64,000 bases of DNA, from assembly GCA_023392075.1 (NCBI GenBank), contig JAEVZU010000193.1, forward strand, positions 1 to 64,000. Direction: 5' to 3'. This stretch comes from Bacillota bacterium (lineage in GTDB: Bacteria; Bacillota; Clostridia; Acetivibrionales; DSM-1351). Position numbers and translations under genes: made by a program. This document shows, piece by piece, positions 1 to 7,195 of the stretch. Under the pieces are notes generated by a model. The model was not told the origin of the DNA. It searched no databases and saw nothing but the letters and a program-made list of their open reading frames with translations. How positions within the stretch are numbered: the stretch's first letter is position 1; each line of letters opens with the position of its first letter.

Positions 1-122
1 ACCTTTTCTTTGTGTCTGAGTTCAACTCTGTATCTCATAATTATAGTCCTAAAAAGTAATTAAATGCAAATACATGAACAAAGTGGCTGTGCTCTGTGAC
101 GGTCATATATAAATGCTGATGG

Positions 123-298
123 TACCCTCTATTGACAAAGTACAACACGCCTCACGCCGGTGATTTTTGAGCGAGAGAATTTGGCTTGCGACAAGGCAAA
201 GACGCGCAGAAAGGCTTTGTGCCTTACAAGCGGCTTCAACGCAGCCGCAGGGCAAATTCACCACTCAAAAACGTATTGTATATTGTTAATAGAGGGTA
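123..298. repeat. Family B element copy B1, 176 bp, with terminal inverted repeats
   Basis: The left end (123-149) begins TACCCTCTATTGACAAAG and the right end (272-298) is its reverse complement over 27 bp with a few mismatches. The interior is shared with copies at 9898-10037 and 18752-18859 and contains two perfect small hairpins: AAGGC/GCCTT (211-225) and GCGGCT/AGCCGC (230-248). No convincing coding capacity. Size, terminal repeats and dispersal fit a MITE. The right terminal repeat contains the TAA stop codon of the PadR gene. No exact target-site duplication was found. Confidence 0.75.
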
Positions 299-840
299 TG
301 ATAATCCATCAAAAAATCCTTTGTTTCATCAAACCATTTCAGTGATGCCTCAAGAGAGGTTATACCGTATCTTAAGGCTGCAAGCCAGAACGGGTACTGC
401 GGCTTTTTTTTCGCATCTTCATTACCCATATAATAGGAATGGATCTGGCTCAGCTGTTTGTACTTATTTTCGTTCCTCAGCTTCCCCTGCTCAAGCATTT
501 CCAGGATATCTTCAAGTTCCATCCTGTTGCCAAAGGATAATTTCAAAAGCAGTTCAGATCTTTCGGGCTGGTATTCAACTGGTTCAATCAGCCAGGCTTT
601 CAAAACAGCAGCCCCCTTATCGGTGATATGGTAGCTTTTCTTCCTCACAGCTTCTTCCGAGGAATCTCTTTCAATAAGGTCCGAACTTTCCAGCTGGGCT
701 AATACAGGGTAGAGATGTCCGAAATTTTCATTCCAAAAGTAAGATATACTCTTGTCGCAGAATTTTTTGATATCATAACCCGACATTGGTCCTAACAGGC
801 TAAGTACTCCAAGTACGGCATACATTGTCTTATTTTTCAT
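286..840 (-). CDS. PadR family transcriptional regulator
   Basis: A 184-residue protein with an N-terminal winged helix (about residues 1-80, with the family's LGLLS-type start LGVLSLLGPMSGYDIKKF and the YPVLAQLESSDLIER recognition region) and a C-terminal alpha-helical dimerisation domain, the usual PadR subfamily-1 layout and length. PadR proteins repress their own and neighbouring genes and release DNA on binding small aromatic or drug-like ligands. The ATG follows GAGGAGGATTTT, a strong ribosome site. The promoter upstream carries two palindromic boxes, so autorepression is likely. The last codons and the stop lie inside the terminal repeat of element B1, so the native C-terminus may have been altered. 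No obvious target such as an efflux pump is adjacent; the next gene upstream on this strand is a membrane-anchored unknown. Confidence 0.9.
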   Translation of the reverse strand: MKNKTMYAVLGVLSLLGPMSGYDIKKFCDKSISYFWNENFGHLYPVLAQLESSDLIERDSSEEAVRKKSYHITDKGAAVLKAWLIEPVEYQPERSELLLKLSFGNRMELEDILEMLEQGKLRNENKYKQLSQIHSYYMGNEDAKKKPQYPFWLAALRYGITSLEASLKWFDETKDFLMDYHTLY

Positions 841-853
841 AAAATCCTCCTCA

Positions 854-906
854 AAAATGTATCAGAGTGATACAGTTAAGTATATCACTCTGATACATTT
901 TGTCAA
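854..906 (-). promoter_or_regulatory. padR promoter with two PadR operator boxes
   Basis: On the minus strand there is TTGACA (901-906), a 16-bp spacer and TATACT (879-884). A perfect 19-bp inverted repeat (854-872 and 883-901, 10-bp gap) covers it. Each arm is itself palindromic: box 1 TGTATCAGAGTGATACA (858-874) lies downstream of the -10, box 2 TATCACTCTGATA (883-895) lies between -35 and -10. A repressor on both boxes would block polymerase, as expected for PadR autoregulation. Confidence 0.85.
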
Positions 907-949
907 CAATATTAATTAGAGGTTGCTCGACTTTGCAGTTGCACTGTTT

Positions 950-1115
950 ATGCTGATTGTACAGGTACGCGAGTACAACTTCAAGCTATAGATTTGTGCG
1001 ATAAAAGTGCTTACTGAAATCTGCAGGTGAAAAACAAGTATTTTTGCCGCCGAGGAAATACTTGTTGTGAACCGTATTATTTCAAGCAAGCGCTTAGTGT
1101 GCAATCTATTTATTG
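950..1115. repeat. Family A foldback element copy A1 (degenerate, inverted)
   Basis: This gene-less stretch matches copy A3 (25771-26122) in reverse complement: GGTACGCGAGTACAACTTCA near 971 and AATACTTGTTGTGAACCGTA near 1060 both recur there. The copy lacks the central double hairpin and recognisable terminal repeats, but keeps a 10-bp hairpin ACAAGTATTT/AAATACTTGT. It ends a few bases before the stop of the next gene. Confidence 0.7.
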
Positions 1116-1118
1116 GTG

Positions 1119-1745
1119 TCAGTAGTTTTGTGACACGCCTTTATACTCAAACATCTTTTCCAGGACTGAATAAGCATTTTCATTTTTTGCTTTTGACATA
1201 TCATTCTTTTTGTATTCAACCCGGACAGCCAGATAGTAATCCTTGTCGGGGAAGCCCAAATCAAGCAGATATTTTATTTTTTCTGTGGGCAAAGCATATA
1301 TATGCACGTCGCTCTGTCCCTCCAACTTAGACATTACTTCCTGGTTATTGCCGACGTCAAGTCCATGGCTTTCTGCCACATCATCCAAAGGTTCAAAAAC
1401 TCCCTGCTCCTTATATATTTGCAGAGTATTACTGTCCACAAGAACGATTTGTGCACCATCGGAGGAAAATTCAAGATCGACCCTTGGTCCCATTAAAGGT
1501 ACAAAACCTAGAAACTTCTTATCATCATTATTTACATCCTTGATAACTGTTTCGAAATATTTATTGACATCTTCCTGTGTCTGCTCCTGGAGCTCCCTTC
1601 CATCGGTAACATATCCTATTTGAATATCCGGCTCGGTACCGCCGCTTGAAAGTACAATAATTGCCACTGCGGTAACAAGAAGAAGTACGCCTATTATTAC
1701 ATAATTCCTATAATAATACCAAAAATTCGAAAGCTTGCCTGCCAT
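1119..1745 (-). CDS. Membrane-anchored protein of unknown function
   Basis: A 208-residue protein. One hydrophobic segment near the N-terminus (about residues 12-32) follows a short positively charged stretch, and the remaining 175 residues are hydrophilic with mixed alpha/beta character, so it is probably a single-pass membrane protein with its main domain outside. The start follows GAAAGAGGGGATTGAGCAA, an acceptable ribosome site. I do not recognise a family. It lies upstream of padR on the same strand but is separated from it by a degenerate repeat element and the padR promoter, and follows the serine-hydrolase-like gene on the same strand after about 70 bp, so it could be the distal gene of the MerR operon. 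Confidence 0.7.
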   Translation of the reverse strand: MAGKLSNFWYYYRNYVIIGVLLLVTAVAIIVLSSGGTEPDIQIGYVTDGRELQEQTQEDVNKYFETVIKDVNNDDKKFLGFVPLMGPRVDLEFSSDGAQIVLVDSNTLQIYKEQGVFEPLDDVAESHGLDVGNNQEVMSKLEGQSDVHIYALPTEKIKYLLDLGFPDKDYYLAVRVEYKKNDMSKAKNENAYSVLEKMFEYKGVSQNY

Positions 1746-1816
1746 TTGCTCAATCCCCTCTTTCTAGTAAAATTTGATTGATATATGATTTGAACAAAAG
1801 TGAATAAACGTAAAAT

Positions 1817-3250
1817 TTATTGCATTTTTTCAGGTTTTCCTGACGCTGACCAGACTTCTCCCTTTGCAAAACTCGCCCAGCTGTCCACTGTAAGCTTGTC
1901 CTCCTCAAAAGTAAACTTATATTTAAAATCTCCGTTGCTGCGGAGCATTCTTTTGTACAGAATAAATGTATTCTGGTTTTCCCATAAACCTTTATATGCA
2001 TCTGTTGCAGATACTCTGAATACATCATCCAGTCCAACCTTTATCTCATGAGGATTTCCAAACAACTGTATAACAACCCTGCATTCGGCTTTTCCTTCAA
2101 AATGAAAAGTAAATTTCTCTTCAATTATGCCTGGCTCCATACAGTATGTAATGCCTGAAATCCTTGATGCGGTTTTGGGTAATGAACGTAATTTTTTCGG
2201 CTCGGGAGGAGATGTTATCTCTGCAAGCAGCCGGTCAAGCTTTTCCTGATTGGAGGATACAGTTCCCCTTTGGCCTGTAAATCTGGCAGCAGGCAGTATA
2301 TATGTTTCAATTAAAGTTTCGGGAAGATGAAGCTCCTGGATTAACAGAGCACCCGTAACCGCAATTACAAGAGAATATCGGGGAAGTACATATATTGAAT
2401 AACCCGGAAGGCTTTTAATGCAATAACCCCCAAACCGGTTCAAACTCCAGACATATCCGCAGCCATAATAACTCCATGGACCTTCAGGAGTCTCCATATG
2501 TCTTTCAGTGGAAGCTTTTACCCAGGACTCCGGAACAATTTCAATTCCGTTCCATTTTCCTTTCTGCAAATACAGCTGGCCGATTTTAGCCATATCTTCA
2601 AGTTTGAGACACAGGCCATAAAAACCCATAGCAACGTTCTGCCTGTCTTCAGCCCACTCTGGTGCAGCAATGCCCAAAGGCCTGAAAAGCTTTTCCAATG
2701 CATAAAAGGGTGTCGGCATCCCGGTGGCTTTCTGCAAAATTGCAGACAGCAGATGAATGCCTCCCATATTATGATTATAGCCTGTGCCGGGTTCATCAAC
2801 TGCAGGTCTGTCAAGAATAAATTCAATCTGATTATCACTATTCCACAGTTTATTCAGGGAGTTGCTATCATTAAAGCTGACATCATTCCATTCCAGCCCT
2901 GAGGACATTGTAAGCAAATGTTCAATTGTGATCTTTTCTTTTTCGTAATCCGTACGTCCGGTGAAAAACTCAGGAAAAAAATCAACAATCCTGTCTTTAA
3001 CCCCGGTTATAAGCCCTTCTTTGACAGCAATACCGGTCAATATTGAAATCACTGCCATTGTACAATTTTCGATTTCATATTCCACAGACTTGTGGTGGGG
3101 ATAAAAATGTGCCTCGGTAACAACAGTCCCGTTCTTTAAAATCATCAGACTGTTGATTCCCACATGACTTTCCCTGATATACCTGATCAGAGAACATATC
3201 TTTTCTGTATTCAAGCCTTGCTCCACGGGAGTTGACCTTTCAATCATCAT
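1817..3250 (-). CDS. Serine hydrolase / beta-lactamase-like protein, probably catalytically dead
   Basis: A 477-residue protein of the PF00144 (class C beta-lactamase / 6-aminohexanoate-dimer hydrolase) fold: LTMSSGLEW, GGIHLLSAIL and the YGCGYVWSLNRFGGYCIKSLPGYSIYVLP type C-terminal half are recognisable, followed by about 130 residues of extra C-terminal domain. Where active members have SxxK (as in SVTKS.xxLxGIA), this protein reads NCTMAVISILTGIA, so the nucleophile Ser is Asn and the base Lys is Met. The Tyr of the second motif is kept (GYNHN). It is therefore likely a binding or signalling pseudoenzyme. The ATG at 3250 is preferred over upstream codons because AAGGAGG sits just before it and it overlaps the merR stop in ATGA, indicating translational coupling. 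No signal peptide is seen, so it is cytoplasmic. Confidence 0.8.
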   Translation of the reverse strand: MMIERSTPVEQGLNTEKICSLIRYIRESHVGINSLMILKNGTVVTEAHFYPHHKSVEYEIENCTMAVISILTGIAVKEGLITGVKDRIVDFFPEFFTGRTDYEKEKITIEHLLTMSSGLEWNDVSFNDSNSLNKLWNSDNQIEFILDRPAVDEPGTGYNHNMGGIHLLSAILQKATGMPTPFYALEKLFRPLGIAAPEWAEDRQNVAMGFYGLCLKLEDMAKIGQLYLQKGKWNGIEIVPESWVKASTERHMETPEGPWSYYGCGYVWSLNRFGGYCIKSLPGYSIYVLPRYSLVIAVTGALLIQELHLPETLIETYILPAARFTGQRGTVSSNQEKLDRLLAEITSPPEPKKLRSLPKTASRISGITYCMEPGIIEEKFTFHFEGKAECRVVIQLFGNPHEIKVGLDDVFRVSATDAYKGLWENQNTFILYKRMLRSNGDFKYKFTFEEDKLTVDSWASFAKGEVWSASGKPEKMQ

Positions 3251-4992
3251 ATACCTTCCTCCTTCGGTTTGACCGGAATACATACCTTCATAAGAGAATC
3301 TACACAACCTATTTTTCCTATACTTTCATTTTCACCTATCATAAGCCGCGGCCGGAAATCATAACTGTAGTCCGACGCCGGCAGCCAACTGCCATATGCA
3401 TATTCGTTCATTTCAATCACCCTGTAGGGAAATGGTCCTCCCCTTATTGTAAATACAGCATAAGTTCCGGATGGTATTATTTCTCCTGTCATGCCTTGCG
3501 GAATAAGTTCAAGGCTTCCTACTTCCTCCCCTGTAATATAAGTAAAATATTCATCCTCAAACCTGCAGGAAACACCATATCTTTTTCCGGAGTTCAGCCT
3601 TCCGGGTATGTACTGGGCAATCCCCCTATCAAAATACATGTTTTCCAATTCGGGAATCTGCCTGCTGCTATTTCCGTCAATATCTGTTGTCCTGACCTCA
3701 ATACCCATTATTTTTGTTTCCTTCATATTAACAATTTCCGGAGTGATAAAACTTGATGGTACATATAAATACCTCGCTCTTATCAGTGCAATTTGAAATA
3801 TTACCTGGGCCAGTGTTTTATAAGGCTGACCTATAACTTCAATTATATGTGACCAGATAAACCTTATTGCCATATCCAGGGCCCTGTCCAAAAGCCAATC
3901 CTTGCTCTCCAGCGAGTCATAATCGGTCATGGCCAGGTATAATCCTGCCAGCACCTGCCTTTTGACCGCATTATTTATAACATGAACAAGGTTATACGCA
4001 ACTCTGCCTTTGGTATACACAATGTTTTGTACAGCTTCCTTCAACTCTTTGAGGTTATTCTCCCCGAGTTTCAGTTCCAGAGTTTTTGATATGTTTTCAA
4101 TGTTTTCAGGATCCAGCCGGCCTGAAAACTCCATAATCTCCAACCCCTTGCAGAAAACGGCCAGAGCCAGCTTCAGCTCCATATCTTCAATGCTGTCTTC
4201 CTGAGAAAATTCAATATCAACAATAACTGCATCGCAAAAGTTTCGAACTGCTTCTTTATACGATATATCCCTGTTTAGTTCATATCCTTCCGAGTTTATC
4301 AGGGTATCGGCTATTTTGGATTTTATGATATGTGATAGATTATTACTGTTATATATTTCATCAAGATTTTTCCCATCAGACAGTGTAACATTATTCAAAC
4401 CGAAGTACCTTCTGTGATTTATAAAAAAATTTTCAAGAATATCCGCATCCTCCTGCCCCAATATGAAAGGAAGATATAATGCATTAAAATCCTCCGATCT
4501 AACAGACTTCAGAATCTCCAAATCCTTGTCGGTCAATAACGGCATTTTAACCGCGGTGCCCTTATTCAAAGGTACGGCTGCCTCATCAATTTTTTTAACG
4601 GATATGAGTCTGTTTAGCAGGCCTATACTGTCAATACTTTCATCAGTCTGCCTGTTACAGATTTCAAGAAACTCATTAAGAATTTCTATACAGTTATTAA
4701 AAGCAAACGCCTTCCTTTCAAGGCTTTTTATCCTGTTTCTTATAATATTTACTATATTGTCCTTTTTTCCGGAAGACGTTATTATCGCAGAAATTTCTTT
4801 CAGCGAAAATCCCATTCCCTTAAACAGTATTATTTGAGAAAGCCTGTGTGATTCATTTTCTCCGTATATCCTGTAATTGGACTCCAAATCTCTGCTGCTC
4901 TCAAGCAAACCTATGTTTTCATAATGCCGTATAGCCCGTGCCGATATATTGTGCTTCTGTGCCAGCTGCCCTACTGTGAGTCTTGTTTCCAT
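3247..4992 (-). CDS. Large MerR family transcriptional regulator with C-terminal effector-binding domain
   Basis: A 581-residue protein. Residues 1-75 are a MerR winged helix (LTVGQLAQKHNISARAIRHY then NYRIYGENE), followed by a coiled-coil dimerisation helix to about 120. Residues 150-410 are a helical region I do not recognise. Residues 430-575 resemble the GyrI/AraC effector-binding fold seen at the C-terminus of BmrR-type regulators. Most MerR proteins are 130-280 residues, so this is unusually long. The gene has its own MerR-type promoter (5066-5096) with a 19-bp spacer, so it probably activates itself. Its stop overlaps the start of the serine-hydrolase-like gene by ATGA, suggesting the two proteins work together, possibly as sensor and partner. 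Confidence 0.85.
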   Translation of the reverse strand: METRLTVGQLAQKHNISARAIRHYENIGLLESSRDLESNYRIYGENESHRLSQIILFKGMGFSLKEISAIITSSGKKDNIVNIIRNRIKSLERKAFAFNNCIEILNEFLEICNRQTDESIDSIGLLNRLISVKKIDEAAVPLNKGTAVKMPLLTDKDLEILKSVRSEDFNALYLPFILGQEDADILENFFINHRRYFGLNNVTLSDGKNLDEIYNSNNLSHIIKSKIADTLINSEGYELNRDISYKEAVRNFCDAVIVDIEFSQEDSIEDMELKLALAVFCKGLEIMEFSGRLDPENIENISKTLELKLGENNLKELKEAVQNIVYTKGRVAYNLVHVINNAVKRQVLAGLYLAMTDYDSLESKDWLLDRALDMAIRFIWSHIIEVIGQPYKTLAQVIFQIALIRARYLYVPSSFITPEIVNMKETKIMGIEVRTTDIDGNSSRQIPELENMYFDRGIAQYIPGRLNSGKRYGVSCRFEDEYFTYITGEEVGSLELIPQGMTGEIIPSGTYAVFTIRGGPFPYRVIEMNEYAYGSWLPASDYSYDFRPRLMIGENESIGKIGCVDSLMKVCIPVKPKEEGI

Positions 4993-5065
4993 AAAACCCT
5001 CATTTCTCTCAGGACTGTTATTTGTCCGGACATTTTCTGGTAAACCCCGATTTATCTTAATTCAC

Positions 5066-5096
5066 ATTATATAGGTTGACATTACGTCAATGTCAA
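5066..5096 (-). promoter_or_regulatory. MerR-type promoter with 19-bp spacer
   Basis: On the minus strand there is TTGACA (5091-5096), exactly 19 bp, then TATAAT (5066-5071). The over-long 19-bp spacer is the hallmark of MerR-activated promoters. A perfect inverted repeat TTGACATT/AATGTCAA with a 5-bp gap (5076-5096) lies in the spacer and overlaps the -35, the usual MerR dimer position. It drives the MerR gene starting at 4992. Confidence 0.85.
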
Positions 5097-5174
5097 TACC
5101 ATTCTTTTAAATTGTAAAATTTTTGATTTCAGAGTCATGACCGCACGTAAAACATGTAACACGGAGGTCGTAAA

Positions 5175-5555
5175 ATGAGTTTAGCAGAAAAGATATCCAA
5201 TGCGGAGCTTGAAATTATGAGAATACTATGGCGTGAGAAAAAACCCGTACCGTTTACGGACATTCGCGTTGAATTGCAGAATACAAAAGGTTGGGAAAAG
5301 TCCACGATTAATACCCTGATACGCCGCCTTACAGACAAAGGCGTTATTTCATCCAAAAAACAAAGTATACTTTATTATACTCCCAATATTTCCGAAGCGG
5401 AGTATATCCATGCAGAAGAACAAAACATGTTTGAAAAATTCTATGCTGGGAGCGCAAAAAAGTTTGTAGCAGCACTTTGTCATCGCGGGAAATTATCCGA
5501 GGCCGACATTGACGAGCTCAAAGCATATTTTCAGATGGGGGGAAGTGAAAAATGA
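5175..5555 (+). CDS. BlaI/MecI/CopY family transcriptional repressor
   Basis: A 126-residue penicillinase-repressor family protein: N-terminal winged helix (ISNAELEIMRILWREKKPVPFTDIRVEL, then KGWEKSTINTLIRRLTDKGVI) and a C-terminal dimerisation helix, normal length for the family. BlaI proteins repress their own operon and are cleaved after a BlaR1-type membrane protease senses a ligand. The ATG follows ACGGAGG with 8-bp spacing. The stop overlaps the start of the M56 peptidase gene (ATGA), the standard blaI-blaR arrangement. There is no true beta-lactamase gene next door, so the regulated target is unknown. Confidence 0.92.
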   Translation: MSLAEKISNAELEIMRILWREKKPVPFTDIRVELQNTKGWEKSTINTLIRRLTDKGVISSKKQSILYYTPNISEAEYIHAEEQNMFEKFYAGSAKKFVAALCHRGKLSEADIDELKAYFQMGGSEK

Positions 5556-7027
5556 GTGCATGGCAAACAATAGCCGAACTGCTCCGCATACTCCTGATAA
5601 TGTCAACTGCCGGAAGTGCGATTGCCTTATTTCTTTTTGCCTTGAAACCGTTTGTTAAAGACCGTATCCCGAAAGCGGTGCAATATTACTTGTGGATATT
5701 AGTCCTTATCGCTCTGCTTGTACCGTTTTCCATTTTTGTTTCAATCCCTGTTGCCACTCCAATGTCCTCTGTTCAGGAAATGATTGCTGGAAACATAAAG
5801 ACAAACTCAGAACGGTATGAAGAAATCTCTCAGAAGCAATATAATATGCCGTTTGAGGATTTGGAAGCGGAAAAACAAGTCAGAGTCCTTTATGAAAGCA
5901 AAGGCTGGTTTAATAACTGGCTGCTGGCTGCTCCAATTACCTTCGGTGCCACCAGCCTCTTGATCACAATTTTTCAATATATGTTTTTTTTATGGAAACT
6001 CCAGCGCAGCCGAATACCTGCAAAGAAAAGTGAAACGGCCATGCTTAGTCGGTTGAATAAAGGAAAGTGTCGGCCCCGCCTATATCGCAACCCGCTTGCA
6101 CCCACTCCCATGCTCATCGGAATATTACGTCCTGTTATCATACTGCCGGACAGGCAGTATTCCGAAATACAACTTCAAAATATTCTACTTCACGAATTCA
6201 CTCACTTGCAGCGGCATGACATAATTATAAAGTGGTTGTCGGTACTAGCCGGCGAGCTGCATTGGTTTAACCCGATTGTTTACCTTGTACGCCGCGAAAT
6301 AGACCGTGCTTGTGAACTGGCGTGTGATGAGGCTGTAATAAAGAGCCTTGACACAGCGGGCAAACAAAACTACGGTAATACCCTGATTGAAATGGTAGCC
6401 GACGCTAAAGCACCAAAAACAGTTTTATCCACCACCATGTGCGAGGAAAAGAAAGCTCTTAAAGAGCGGTTGAGCGCAATTATGAAAAGCAGGAGCTTTA
6501 CACGAAAGGCGCTGGCGGTTTCTTCCGTATTCTTTGTGTTTATTTTATGCGCTACTGTTCTTTTGGGTGCTTCCGGGCTGAAAGAAAGTGCCGCCGATGC
6601 TTTATTTCAGGAACTTAGAAACGAAGCTGCTGTTGTCAGACCGGAAAGCGTGATACAGCAAGTCAATTTAGATGATGGCAGCATCCTGATCTTCTATTAC
6701 AATGCCAACCGCAATTTGGGCTGCGCCATTGTAGAACGAGGCATATTTGACTATAAAGTTATCAAAACAGGTGCGGAATTAGCGGTTGAGTCTACAGCAC
6801 CTGTTTCCGTGATGGCGGGGCATTATAACAACGCGAATAACTGGAGAGTTTGGGGCATATTACGAGATAATTCCATAACAAAAGCCTTGATATACGCACA
6901 AGAAGCAAACATTATAGAGTCCGACGGTTTACGGCTTTTCTATATTATAGGGGATGGAAGAATGCCGGACAACGATGATTTCAAATTTTTTGATGCCGCA
7001 GGCAGTTTAGTATGGAAGATTCCCTAA
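5552..7027 (+). CDS. BlaR1/MecR1-type M56 membrane metallopeptidase (sensor protease)
   Basis: A 491-residue protein with four predicted membrane helices (about residues 12-32, 43-65, 125-148 and 316-338) and the M56 zinc-peptidase motif HEFTH in LLHEFTHLQRHD, plus the downstream ELACDEAV glutamate segment. In BlaR1 the extracellular C-terminus is a penicillin-binding domain of about 250 residues. Here only about 150 residues follow the last helix, they lack SxxK, and they resemble no beta-lactam sensor I know. The protein therefore probably senses something other than beta-lactams and transmits it by cleaving the BlaI repressor encoded just upstream. Translation is coupled by the ATGA overlap. 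Confidence 0.88.
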   Translation: MSAWQTIAELLRILLIMSTAGSAIALFLFALKPFVKDRIPKAVQYYLWILVLIALLVPFSIFVSIPVATPMSSVQEMIAGNIKTNSERYEEISQKQYNMPFEDLEAEKQVRVLYESKGWFNNWLLAAPITFGATSLLITIFQYMFFLWKLQRSRIPAKKSETAMLSRLNKGKCRPRLYRNPLAPTPMLIGILRPVIILPDRQYSEIQLQNILLHEFTHLQRHDIIIKWLSVLAGELHWFNPIVYLVRREIDRACELACDEAVIKSLDTAGKQNYGNTLIEMVADAKAPKTVLSTTMCEEKKALKERLSAIMKSRSFTRKALAVSSVFFVFILCATVLLGASGLKESAADALFQELRNEAAVVRPESVIQQVNLDDGSILIFYYNANRNLGCAIVERGIFDYKVIKTGAELAVESTAPVSVMAGHYNNANNWRVWGILRDNSITKALIYAQEANIIESDGLRLFYIIGDGRMPDNDDFKFFDAAGSLVWKIP

Positions 7028-7103
7028 ACAGATTTTATGAATGCGGGCCTAGTTTATCCGACCCAGTTTAGCAACTTCAGGCCAGCTTTGATCTGTTGAC
7101 AAA

Positions 7104-7143
7104 AAGGCTTTATCCTGCCGGACATTTGTCAGGATAAAACCTT
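7104..7143. terminator. Bidirectional terminator-like hairpin
   Basis: AAGG-CTTTATCCTG pairs with CAGGATAAAA-CCTT around a 12-base loop, between the convergent M56 peptidase and ABC transporter genes. An A run before the stem gives a T run on the minus strand. Confidence 0.65.
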
Positions 7144-7195
7144 GATAATTGTCTGAAATTATAATACTTTGAATATATTATGAGCCTGTGGAATT

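Noticed and set aside
160..626. Small open frames inside and beside the family B copies (for example at 160, 186 and 18724)
   Set aside because: They are chance frames through the repeat; they lie in different frames in different copies, and the longer one runs antisense to padR.
1817..7027. A beta-lactam resistance locus (beta-lactamase-like gene beside blaI and blaR1)
   Set aside because: The beta-lactamase-like protein lacks SxxK, has no signal peptide, is coupled to a MerR gene on the other strand, and the BlaR1-like protein has no penicillin-binding domain.
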